64,000 bases of DNA from Alistipes sp. GTDB taxonomy: Bacteria; Bacteroidota; Bacteroidia; Bacteroidales; Rikenellaceae. Below the pieces are notes generated by a model that saw only the letters and a program-made list of their open reading frames with translations, was not told the DNA's origin and searched no databases. Shown piece after piece: positions 50,831-58,169 of this stretch (position 1 is its first letter; each line of letters begins with the position of its first letter). The position numbers and the translations under genes were made by a program. The stretch is taken from NCBI GenBank assembly GCA_017399485.1, contig JAFQCA010000015.1, forward strand, positions 1 to 64,000, written 5' to 3'.

Positions 50831-51981
50831 TGGTCGAGCAGGTCGAGAAGTTGCAAACCTATGGGTTGGATACTCTGTCGGAGTACGCCTTGCGCCGTCG
50901 TGTAGAGCGCTGGACGGGCTCGCTGGAGCATCCTGACTCAGTGGCTGCACGTTATCCCGTCGGTGATGAGGTTGCCTCAAGCAGTACCTTGAATGAGATT
51001 ACGGGCCAATGGCAGCAGATGCGAGAACCATATATCGAAGGTCAGGTGGCCGATGTGTTGGGAGAGCAGTCATCGTTGGCATATAATGTAAGGCCGTTGG
51101 ACGTAACGGTAACAGATAGCCTTACTACGGTTGCCGATAACGTTAGTAGCGAGACAGAGGTGGCAGATGCGCTCCTTGCCAATGCCAATGTAGAGGCTTT
51201 GTCGCGTAGTGAGGCCTTCTCGTCACTTCCTCCCGATTTGGCTAATGCTATGCAGTTTGCTGCCGAGCAGGGTGTGGTGTCGGGAGAGTCGTTTGTCTTG
51301 TCGAATAATTGGGACGCGGTTATATCTGTCGGATTCAATCTGTTTGTTGTGGCAATATTTGTAGGTTATCTCTTCTGCTTGTATCGATATTTTGAAGATA
51401 TGATGGCTCTTTTGTATTCGGTGTTCCGCCGAAACGTTATTTTGTCGGATAAAGTTGTCGAGCGTCGTCGCAGTGAGATATTCAGCGGTTTCTTAGGGAA
51501 ACTTTTTCTGCTCGGAGTAGCCTTTGTCGGGGTGCTGTCGTTAGCGTGGGTAAATGCGGGCCGAGGTGCGGAGTTGGGTATAGGACAGGATATGGCCCTG
51601 TATGCCGTTCCATTGAGTATTGGAATCTTCTTGGCTATTATAATCGCACAGAGCATAGTATTGTCGGTTGTCGGAGTTGTAACCCAATCATTGTCGATGG
51701 TGTCGGCTCTTATACGAGTTAGGCTGATTTATTTTGTATTATGTGTGGTGATAGTTGCCCCTATATTGCTTATTGCCTTGCTGGGGCGAGGTGCTGCATA
51801 TCAGGTGTGGATGAATATGGGCCTTGTGGCTGTCGCAGCGACGCTATTATTATATGCAAAAGAGAGTGTTGAACTCTTTATTTCTAAAAAAGTTTCAATT
51901 TTGCATTGGATTTTGTACCTTTGCGCCGTCGAAATTTTGCCGTTTACCCTTGTGTGGCAAATTGCGACTCGCTTGAGATAA
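50830..51981 (+). CDS. DUF4271 membrane protein
   Basis: A 383-residue protein. A soluble N-terminal half (about 1-155, with acidic low-complexity segments) is followed by seven or so membrane helices (about 160-380; AVISVGFNLFVVAIFVGYLFCLYRYF begins the block). LSDKVVERRRSEIFSGFLGKLF is a conserved loop of the family. DUF4271 is restricted to Bacteroidota and its function is unknown. It is regularly next to hemD, as here. The start overlaps the histidine kinase stop. Confidence 0.8.
   Translation: MVEQVEKLQTYGLDTLSEYALRRRVERWTGSLEHPDSVAARYPVGDEVASSSTLNEITGQWQQMREPYIEGQVADVLGEQSSLAYNVRPLDVTVTDSLTTVADNVSSETEVADALLANANVEALSRSEAFSSLPPDLANAMQFAAEQGVVSGESFVLSNNWDAVISVGFNLFVVAIFVGYLFCLYRYFEDMMALLYSVFRRNVILSDKVVERRRSEIFSGFLGKLFLLGVAFVGVLSLAWVNAGRGAELGIGQDMALYAVPLSIGIFLAIIIAQSIVLSVVGVVTQSLSMVSALIRVRLIYFVLCVVIVAPILLIALLGRGAAYQVWMNMGLVAVAATLLLYAKESVELFISKKVSILHWILYLCAVEILPFTLVWQIATRLR
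51916..51923 (+). promoter_or_regulatory. Internal -7 box for hemD
   Basis: TACCTTTG in the 3' end of the DUF4271 gene, 76 nt before the hemD start; GTTTC about 20 bp upstream is a poor -33. It may give hemD-rnpA-yidD extra transcription. Confidence 0.4.
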
Positions 51982-51998
51982 GTAAATAAAATATATAA

Positions 51999-52862
51999 AT
52001 GGTAAAAAACGTATTGATATCACAGCCTCGCCCTGCGGTGCTGGAGAAATCGCCCTTTTTCGAGTTGTCGAATAAATATGGCATTGAGGTGGATTACAAA
52101 CCTCTGATTAGAGTAGTTGGTGTATCCCTCAAAGAGTTCCGTTCACAGAGAATTGAGATTCTGGACCATACGGCAGTAATCTTTACTTCAAGAACTACAG
52201 TAGATAGTTTTTTCAAGGTATGCGAGGAGGCCCGCATTACTGTTCCCGAAACGATGAAGTATATATGTAATACGGAGGCTGTTGCACTGTATCTGCAAAA
52301 GTATATCGTCTATCGTAAGCGTAAGATTTCGTTTGCCGACGGCTCGTTTACAGGATTGTTGGAACTTATCATCAAGCATAAGAGCGAGCACCTCTTGCTT
52401 GCATTGAGTGAGCCCCATAAGCCTGAGTTGCCCGATACACTCACAAAACTTAAACTCAACTATAGCCCCGTTATATTGGCCAAGACTATTGCTGCCGATA
52501 TGAGCGAGTTGAATCCTTCGCAGTATGATGTTATGGCGTTGTACTCTCCTTCGGATGTAAAGAGCGTGACAGAGCACTTCAAGATTGAGGAGTTGCCCGT
52601 TATTGCAGCATTTGGAGAGGCTACGTTGCGTGCCGCATTGGATGCAGGTATGAGCGTTAAGGCATCTGCCCCCTCTCCAGAAGCACCTTCGATGGCCAAG
52701 GCCTTGGATTTGTATATCAACAAAATTAAGCGTGGCGAGGTCGTTGCCGATGCCGAGGTGAAGAATGACGAGGCCAAGGAGGAGTTTATTCGCGTGCAAC
52801 AGAATAAATTGGCTAAAAAGAGCCGTACGCGCACATCGTCTACTTCAAAAAGCAGTAAATAA
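51999..52862 (+). CDS. hemD: Uroporphyrinogen-III synthase
   Basis: A 287-residue two-lobed HemD-like enzyme (cyclises hydroxymethylbilane). The N-terminal lobe starts VKNVLISQPRPAVLEKSPFFEL, IFTSRTTVDSFFKV is the central hinge motif, and the C-terminal lobe has YDVMALYSPSDVKSVTEHF and IAAFGEATLRAALDAGM, as in the family (SPxxV and GxxTA). A basic, Ser/Thr-rich tail (about 260-287) is unlike other HemDs but common in this phylum. It lies 17 bp after the DUF4271 stop; rnpA follows. Confidence 0.87.
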   Translation: MVKNVLISQPRPAVLEKSPFFELSNKYGIEVDYKPLIRVVGVSLKEFRSQRIEILDHTAVIFTSRTTVDSFFKVCEEARITVPETMKYICNTEAVALYLQKYIVYRKRKISFADGSFTGLLELIIKHKSEHLLLALSEPHKPELPDTLTKLKLNYSPVILAKTIAADMSELNPSQYDVMALYSPSDVKSVTEHFKIEELPVIAAFGEATLRAALDAGMSVKASAPSPEAPSMAKALDLYINKIKRGEVVADAEVKNDEAKEEFIRVQQNKLAKKSRTRTSSTSKSSK

Positions 52863-52945
52863 GAGGGCGCGAAGTACTCTCCTACAGATGTGTGACAATT
52901 CACTTGCGGGAGATGTGCCGCTTGCCTGAAATATAAGATTGACGG

Positions 52946-53356
52946 ATGCTTGATAATTCACTCTCACGTGCCGAGCGACTGCGCTCATTGTCTGCTATTC
53001 GCCGATTATTCGGTGAGGGCCAGAGTGGTTTTGTCTATCCGTTTCGTTATAATTTCTTGATTCATACCGATGCGCCATCGGCCTCTGAGGAGTCGATGAT
53101 TCACTCGTCGGAGTATGTCAAGGTTATGTTCTCGGTGCCGAAACGATTTCACAAAAGAGCCAATAAGCGTAATTTGTTGAAGCGACGCTCTCGCGAGGCC
53201 TATCGTCTTAACCGTGAGCCGATGATTAACCATCTGTCGAGTCGCGGGCTGAGTGTAGAGTTGGCGTTGGTGTATTCGGCCAAAGAGTGTCACTCCTATA
53301 AAACCATAGAGTATGCCGTGCAACGAATTTTGGAACAAGTTATCAAGCGCTCTTAA
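52946..53356 (+). CDS. rnpA: Ribonuclease P protein component
   Basis: A 136-residue basic protein cofactor of RNase P, which trims tRNA 5' ends. It starts with the family helix [20 protein letters not shown], then [30 protein letters not shown], containing the RNA-binding RNR-like block ([15 protein letters not shown]). It is overlapped by yidD by 44 bp. The next unit after yidD is terminated at about 53.65 kb. The usual dnaA-rpmH neighbourhood is absent. Confidence 0.95.
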   Translation: MLDNSLSRAERLRSLSAIRRLFGEGQSGFVYPFRYNFLIHTDAPSASEESMIHSSEYVKVMFSVPKRFHKRANKRNLLKRRSREAYRLNREPMINHLSSRGLSVELALVYSAKECHSYKTIEYAVQRILEQVIKRS

Positions 53357-53573
53357 GCGACTGTTTGCTTTGCCGTTGCTGGCGTTGGTTAAATTCTATC
53401 AATATTGCATTTCGCCTTATACACCTCCTGCGTGTCGTTTTACGCCAACCTGCTCGCAGTATGCAGTCGAGGCCTTGAAGAAGTATGGCCCGTTAAAAGG
53501 GGGTTGGCTTACGCTGAAACGTTTGGCGCGCTGTCATCCGTGGGGTGGAAGTGGTTACGACCCTGTGCCGTAG
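53313..53573 (+). CDS. yidD: Membrane protein insertion efficiency factor YidD
   Basis: An 86-residue protein that helps YidC/Sec insertion. The amphipathic start ([22 protein letters not shown]) precedes [19 protein letters not shown] (about residue 45) and the [12 protein letters not shown] ending, all standard for the family. The start overlaps rnpA by 44 bp in another frame. Confidence 0.95.
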   Translation: MPCNEFWNKLSSALKRLFALPLLALVKFYQYCISPYTPPACRFTPTCSQYAVEALKKYGPLKGGWLTLKRLARCHPWGGSGYDPVP

Positions 53574-53643
53574 TAAGGTGACATAACCAGAGTCGAGAGA
53601 AGATAGTTGGGTGTAAAAAGTGGAACTACCAATAAATAATTCT

Positions 53644-53683
53644 AAAAAAATAGGCTGCTAACAGAGTATTGTTGGCAGCCTAT
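53644..53683 (-). terminator. Terminator of the GH106-like gene
   Basis: A 14-bp inverted repeat with mismatches (53650-53663 with 53670-53683). On the minus strand it is followed by seven T (complement of 53644-53650), 21 nt past the stop. Confidence 0.75.
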
Positions 53684-53703
53684 AATGTATAATATAAGGT
53701 ATA

Positions 53704-56700
53704 TTAGTATTGCTCAATCTGTACAGGTCCGATAAGTCCCGACGCGGGGATGTCGGAGTGTGAGCCATAAGGATTTGCCGTCAATGATATCTTGCGCTGC
53801 TCGGCTGGCAACTGCAAATCACCCACGATACGGTTTACCCACTTATTTACAACCTCTACACGCAAGGTGTTGTCGCCATCCTTTATATATTTGCTGATAT
53901 CGACCTTGAAGGGCTCGCACCATACACCACCAGCGTATGTGTCGTTCACATATATCTTAGCCATACACTCTACGCGGCCCAAATCCAGGACAGTACGTTT
54001 GTCGGATTCTGAAATATTGATGTTGGTTGTGTAGTTGATTGTTCCAGAGAAGTAGCGCAAGTCCTTGTCGTCGCTCTTTGATAAGTCGGTAAGCGACGTT
54101 AGGGTAATATCGTTGTGTGACGATAACTTGCCGTCAAACGCAAGAGTCCACTCGCCACTGACGGGCTCTATCTTAATAGGTTCGGGATAGTTCTTGCTAT
54201 CCTCTGCAGCGCGGCCACTCTGACGGAATACGACAAAGCAACTGCCCAAAGCGTCCAACTTGATAGGAACTTTGACTCCCTCCTCCAGCATCTCATATTC
54301 GGGTAATGCTCGAATCGAACCATCTTTGGCATCCCACACCTCGGGACGCATATTATCGCTTACGCGGAATGTCGGAGTGAACTCTATAGCCTCGTTGCTC
54401 TGATTTGATACGAAGTAAATCTCGGCACCCATAGTTGAGCGGTGGTTATACAATACGGGTACATCTGCCTCCAACGCGCAGTCGGGGGCGAGCCCAATCT
54501 CGGCAAAAACCTCTTCAAGCGAGTAACCGTTGAAGATGCGGCCCTTGCCATATTTATTTACACCCTTCTTGTCGAAACAGTCGCCCCACAATTCGCGGCT
54601 CATAGCCTCGACGGCAGCATCTGCAGAGGGGTAGTTCTGCAAACTTGGCGAGTGTAAGGGCGGTGTGCCGAGTACAACGGCGCCATCGCTTACCATACGC
54701 TTAATCTTCTCCAATAGTTCGGGACGCATATTGTCGATAGGCGGCAATACCAGAACGCGGTATGTCGTGCCGTGCGGCAAAACAATATTGCCTTGTGCGA
54801 CGTTGGCGCCTAACATCAGCACTTCGGCGTTGATGTAGTCAAACTGATAACCCTTTGGCAATGCAGGGCTCTGCAAACCTGTCATCTTTGGAGCATCCTC
54901 ACCTATGAGGTATGCCACATCGGCCATATTAAGTCCCTGCTGCAACATATAGTTACAACGCTTCACATAGGATGTAAAGAGGTCGAGGTGTGAATACCAG
55001 GTGTTGTGTGAATCAAACTCGTTGCCAAATGCAGCATTGATGCCCGGATAACGGTCTTTGTCAGGCTGTTGGATATAGAGATGCAGCAATGTGGCATTGA
55101 TACCCTCACAGAAGAAGCGGTCAGTGCGCTGCTTCATATCAATAGGTGAACGAGAGTAGGCAGGGCCTCCCGATGTGTTAGACTCGGCCCAGATGCGACG
55201 TTTGCCATAGATGTGACCACACGACGATGCAGCACGGTTTTCTATATCGCCCAATTCTCCGACACTCCAAAACTCGCCACCAATCTCGTCAGACTGTCCG
55301 CCATACTGCAAAAACTCGCCGGGGAATCCCCAGTGACCGTAGCACTCCAACCACGTAGTAAGTCCGTGAGCATTGCTCACCTCCTTCAAGCCGCCAACAT
55401 ACTGATAAGCCACACGGTCTGCAATGAAGCGGCGCAAATCCCACAAGAAACGCTCACTCTTCTGCTCGTCGCCTACGACATAACCGTAATATGCGGGCAG
55501 ATAGGGCAACATCGAGTAGCCGAAGGTAGCCTCAAACTCCTTAATCATATCGTCGGTGAAGTTCTGGCCTCCCGTCTCGTAACTATCCTGCACTACGACT
55601 TTGAATGTCTTGCGGTCCTTTTCGGGTATGCGGCGCAGAATCTCGCCTATATATGCATCGAAGTGAGTTTTAACGTGGTGGCGACTCATCTTGTCAATCT
55701 CGAGACCTGTCGCTTCTGGTGTTGCGGGAGCATTTGTTACGCCCGTAGGTGTCATTCCTGTGTGCAGGACAATCCACTCTCCTTCGGGAACATCCCAAGA
55801 AAGTGTGCCGTCGGCTGCGACCTTATCGCTGATGTCTATAACCTTCGCTGGGTCGATAGCGTATGCCGTGTCGTCCAACTTAGGCTCGGCAGCCCACATA
55901 TAATGGTCCCAATAGGGAAGAGGTGTCTGGCACATCTTTGTCAAAGTCTTTTCTGCATAAGATGATAGGCGCGCTATGGGCGAGAGTTCAATCTCGTCAA
56001 TGCCGCCAGCCTGTGATGTGGCATCCAACAATAGTCTGAATTCTGATGCTGTCGTTGCGGGCAATGCAACAGTAATGGGGGCGTAGGGGATAAATCCTAC
56101 GTTTAAGTTCGCGTTTGAACGGTCAATCTTGAAGTCGGCAACGGCCTTGAACTCGCCATCTACTTTTGCCTGCAGATGTGCCGTTGTGAGCATTGGACGA
56201 TGCGAAGGATAGATTACAAGTGAACGAGCGGTTATGGGTGTGTCGCCCAACGAAAGTGTAATCTCATTAGGCTCATTGTTTTTGAGTTCGGCCATACTCT
56301 TTACGCCTTTATCGAGCGTAATCTTCATATCACCGCTTTTGACACTCTGGCTCATACCCTGCTGTGCAGGATAGGCAATGGTGCGTACGTGCTGAAAATC
56401 CTTATTCGGAATATCCAACTTCACATTTACCGATTGCGGGCCTTTAAGCATACTCTGCGACGAGGTCAAATAACGCATAGCCTCTTCGGGCTTAACCCAC
56501 GGGCCTCCCGACTGACTCCAGCCCGGAGAGTTGAATATTCCTATCTCGATGTCGAGTTCGGTAGCCGTCTTGAGCGCGGTGTGCATAACCTCCCACCACT
56601 CGTCGCTGAAGATTTTTACGTTTCGCTCGGTGTAGAGTCCGTCTTGACCAATATCACCAATGAATGCGCGATTGATTCCGGCTCGTTTCATAGCGTGAAG

Positions 56701-56868
56701 GTCCTCGACAACACCCTCCTTCGATATATTTCCCGATATCCAATACCAATAGACTGCCGTCTGTACCTCTTCGGGCGGAGTCTGGAAATTGCGCTCAAAT
56801 TCTGATGAGGAACAAGCCCCCAATCCTAAAACGCAGATTGCAATTAAAAGTTGATGAAATCTCTTCAT
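53704..56868 (-). CDS. GH106-like alpha-L-rhamnosidase lipoprotein
   Basis: A 1054-residue lipoprotein (MKRFHQLLIAICVLGLGAC, then SSS). The N-terminus FQTPPEEVQTAVYWYWISGNISKEGVVEDLHAMKRAGINRAFIGDI is the typical opening of the GH106/PF17132 family, with the YW/NG motif. Further on are VVQDSYETGGQNFTDDM, WAESNTSGGPAYSRSP and a Gly-rich PPAYYGYVV. The C-terminal about 140 residues (from WTLAFDGKL) have the GH2-like sugar-binding beta-sandwich pattern, including RVECMAKIYVNDTYAGGVWC. Family members remove rhamnose from pectic polysaccharides. The structured leader at 56899-56978 precedes it. The specificity is inferred. Confidence 0.8.
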   Translation of the reverse strand: MKRFHQLLIAICVLGLGACSSSEFERNFQTPPEEVQTAVYWYWISGNISKEGVVEDLHAMKRAGINRAFIGDIGQDGLYTERNVKIFSDEWWEVMHTALKTATELDIEIGIFNSPGWSQSGGPWVKPEEAMRYLTSSQSMLKGPQSVNVKLDIPNKDFQHVRTIAYPAQQGMSQSVKSGDMKITLDKGVKSMAELKNNEPNEITLSLGDTPITARSLVIYPSHRPMLTTAHLQAKVDGEFKAVADFKIDRSNANLNVGFIPYAPITVALPATTASEFRLLLDATSQAGGIDEIELSPIARLSSYAEKTLTKMCQTPLPYWDHYMWAAEPKLDDTAYAIDPAKVIDISDKVAADGTLSWDVPEGEWIVLHTGMTPTGVTNAPATPEATGLEIDKMSRHHVKTHFDAYIGEILRRIPEKDRKTFKVVVQDSYETGGQNFTDDMIKEFEATFGYSMLPYLPAYYGYVVGDEQKSERFLWDLRRFIADRVAYQYVGGLKEVSNAHGLTTWLECYGHWGFPGEFLQYGGQSDEIGGEFWSVGELGDIENRAASSCGHIYGKRRIWAESNTSGGPAYSRSPIDMKQRTDRFFCEGINATLLHLYIQQPDKDRYPGINAAFGNEFDSHNTWYSHLDLFTSYVKRCNYMLQQGLNMADVAYLIGEDAPKMTGLQSPALPKGYQFDYINAEVLMLGANVAQGNIVLPHGTTYRVLVLPPIDNMRPELLEKIKRMVSDGAVVLGTPPLHSPSLQNYPSADAAVEAMSRELWGDCFDKKGVNKYGKGRIFNGYSLEEVFAEIGLAPDCALEADVPVLYNHRSTMGAEIYFVSNQSNEAIEFTPTFRVSDNMRPEVWDAKDGSIRALPEYEMLEEGVKVPIKLDALGSCFVVFRQSGRAAEDSKNYPEPIKIEPVSGEWTLAFDGKLSSHNDITLTSLTDLSKSDDKDLRYFSGTINYTTNINISESDKRTVLDLGRVECMAKIYVNDTYAGGVWCEPFKVDISKYIKDGDNTLRVEVVNKWVNRIVGDLQLPAEQRKISLTANPYGSHSDIPASGLIGPVQIEQY

Positions 56869-56898
56869 ATCAATAGTGTTATTAAATTTAATAGTGCG

Positions 56899-56978
56899 AT
56901 GTGCCGCTTGCGATTATTGGGTTTGCGGTATAACCCCATAATCAAAGCCTGAGACACTTAAGTCTGAAGGAGGCACAT
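56899..56978 (-). ncRNA. Structured 5' leader (three-way junction) of the GH106-like mRNA
   Basis: The minus-strand RNA from 56978 to 56899 closes with P1 (56972-56978 with 56899-56905, 7 bp). It has a hairpin P2 (AGAC/GTCT, 56962-56965 with 56952-56955, loop TTAAGT) and a long P3 (GATTAT/ATAATC, then GGGTT/AACCC; 56938-56943 with 56912-56917 and 56932-56936 with 56919-56923). P1 starts at the predicted transcript 5' end. GCCT (56971-56974 region) can instead pair with AGGC (56947-56950), excluding P1. No known riboswitch or ribozyme core was recognised. Confidence 0.5.
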
Positions 56979-56984
56979 TCAAAA

Positions 56985-57015
56985 CAAAATTAACTATTTT
57001 ATATGATATTTGCAA
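56985..57015 (-). promoter_or_regulatory. Promoter of the GH106-like gene
   Basis: The minus strand has TTG (57013-57015) and TAATTTTG (56985-56992) 20 bp apart. The predicted start is near 56978, the first base of the structured leader. The start codon is 110 nt further on. Confidence 0.65.
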
Positions 57016-57061
57016 TTGTAGAAAACGATGTGTCAAAAAACGAAGAATTTATATCATTCTA

Positions 57062-57105
57062 AAAATAGAAATAGGGTTGCCCGACACGTTAGTCGAACAA
57101 CCCTT
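57062..57105 (-). terminator. Terminator of the cupin gene
   Basis: The stem AGGGTTG-CC-CGAC (57073-57085) pairs with GTCG-AA-CAACCCT (57092-57104) around a 6-nt loop; a T-rich tail lies on the minus strand. It is 27 nt past the cupin stop. The arms share the GGTTGCCCGAC core with other terminators. Confidence 0.7.
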
Positions 57106-57130
57106 CAAATGCTAATTTGTGTCAAGAATA

Positions 57131-57580
57131 TTACCACTTGACCTCGTCTGCCAATATGTCGCCGTCGGCTGCATCCTCCGCCGTGAAACTATTGGCTGTA
57201 TATTGTATACATAACATCACTAACTCTACATCGCCCGTATTTCTCACCGAACGGATGCCTTCGGGTGCTACACGTACGAGGCTGCCTTCACCTACAGTGA
57301 AAATCTCGCCATCCACCTGAAATTCGCCCTTGCCTGCAATAAATAGATATATCTCTTCGTGATTTTTATGTTTGTGCAGGAATCCTGTTTGTGAGCCTAC
57401 GGCAAAACTTTGTAACGAAATCTCGGCCCCTGTGGTGTTTAATGCTCCACCGAGAAACACTTTGCCGGGAATATGGACTTCGGGAGATAGGGTTAGGACA
57501 TAATTACTCAACTCCGATAAGTTGCCAACTGTTATGGCTGTGAAGTTTGTACCGCCTGAAATGTTTTCAACCTGTTTCAT
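57131..57580 (-). CDS. Cupin-domain protein
   Basis: A 149-residue single cupin. Motif 1 is GFLHKHKNHEEIYLFIAGKGEFQVDGE (His-x-His and Glu ligands, about residues 72-98). Motif 2 is LVRVAPEGIRSVRNTGDVELV (the usual His is Arg here, about 107-127), so metal binding may be three-ligand. No signal peptide is present. It is divergently arranged with an HxlR regulator sharing the intergenic promoter region, suggesting local regulation. The substrate is unknown. Confidence 0.85.
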   Translation of the reverse strand: MKQVENISGGTNFTAITVGNLSELSNYVLTLSPEVHIPGKVFLGGALNTTGAEISLQSFAVGSQTGFLHKHKNHEEIYLFIAGKGEFQVDGEIFTVGEGSLVRVAPEGIRSVRNTGDVELVMLCIQYTANSFTAEDAADGDILADEVKW

Positions 57581-57598
57581 TTGTTAATAGTTTTTTGT

Positions 57599-57628
57599 TT
57601 GTTACTAAAAGAAAGTTTATTACTTTTG
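57599..57628 (+). promoter_or_regulatory. Promoter of the HxlR regulator
   Basis: TTG (57599-57601) and TACTTTTG (57621-57628) are 19 bp apart. The predicted start is near 57635, leaving an approximately 97-nt leader. It faces the cupin promoter (57635-57665) with 6 bp between the two -7 boxes. Confidence 0.55.
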
Positions 57629-57658
57629 TATATGCAAATATATAATTGAGAGTAAACT
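57614..57658. promoter_or_regulatory. Candidate operator for the HxlR/cupin divergent unit
   Basis: AGTTTATTACT (57614-57624) and AGTAAACT (57651-57658) form an imperfect inverted repeat spanning both -7 boxes. HxlR-type regulators often bind such dyads between divergent genes. The binding is inferred. Confidence 0.35.
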
Positions 57659-57665
57659 ATTGCAA
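57635..57665 (-). promoter_or_regulatory. Promoter of the cupin gene
   Basis: The minus strand has TTG (57663-57665) and TATATTTG (57635-57642) 20 bp apart; the predicted start is near 57628, about 48 nt from the start codon. It overlaps the opposing HxlR promoter region. Confidence 0.65.
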
Positions 57666-57731
57666 GAGGGTACTTTGCTGTTAGATAGTTACTTATGGGT
57701 AACAATTGTTGGAAATTAATAATTTGCTGAG

Positions 57732-58058
57732 ATGAAAAAATATGAAAATTTTTGCCCCGTGAGAGATATTCTCTCTCGCGTTTGTGACAAATGGTCTATT
57801 TTGATAATGTACCATCTGCAGACAGAGCAGGTGATGCGATTTAACCAATTACAACGGGCCATCCCCGACCTGTCGCAGAAGATGCTGACGCAGACTCTTC
57901 GTAAATTGCAAACGATGAGTTTGATAACACGTGAGGTTTATCCCGAAGTCCCACCCCGTGTCGAGTATCAACTCACCGACTTGGGATGCTCGTTTATGCA
58001 GCGTCTGCAACCAATGATTGAATGGGCGATAGAGAATAGAGAGCAATGCGTAAAATAG
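57732..58058 (+). CDS. HxlR family transcriptional regulator
   Basis: A 108-residue winged-helix DNA-binding protein. It has CPVRDILSRVCDKWSILIMYHL (about residues 8-29; a Cys near the start, as in redox-sensing HxlR proteins), MRFNQLQRAIPDLSQKMLTQTLRKLQ (recognition helix, about 34-59) and REVYPEVPPRVEYQLTDLG (wing). It is divergent from the cupin gene and 112 bp before the GH78 gene. It may control either or both (inference). Confidence 0.92.
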   Translation: MKKYENFCPVRDILSRVCDKWSILIMYHLQTEQVMRFNQLQRAIPDLSQKMLTQTLRKLQTMSLITREVYPEVPPRVEYQLTDLGCSFMQRLQPMIEWAIENREQCVK

Positions 58059-58089
58059 ATTCTCAAAGAATGGATTATAGGCCAATAAG

Positions 58090-58120
58090 TTGTAAAATTT
58101 AATTTTTAGATATACATTTG
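58090..58120 (+). promoter_or_regulatory. Promoter of the GH78 gene
   Basis: TTG (58090-58092) and TACATTTG (58113-58120) are 20 bp apart. The predicted start is near 58127, giving an approximately 43-nt leader. It is independent of the HxlR promoter. Confidence 0.7.
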
Positions 58121-58169
58121 TCTAAAGAATGAGCCTTATTTGCGAAAAATCTAACCAAAATTATATAAT

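Noticed and set aside
56899..56978. Hammerhead or TPP element in the GH106 leader
   Set aside because: CUGAUGA/GAAA of hammerhead and the CUGAGA ... ACCUGA TPP motifs are absent.
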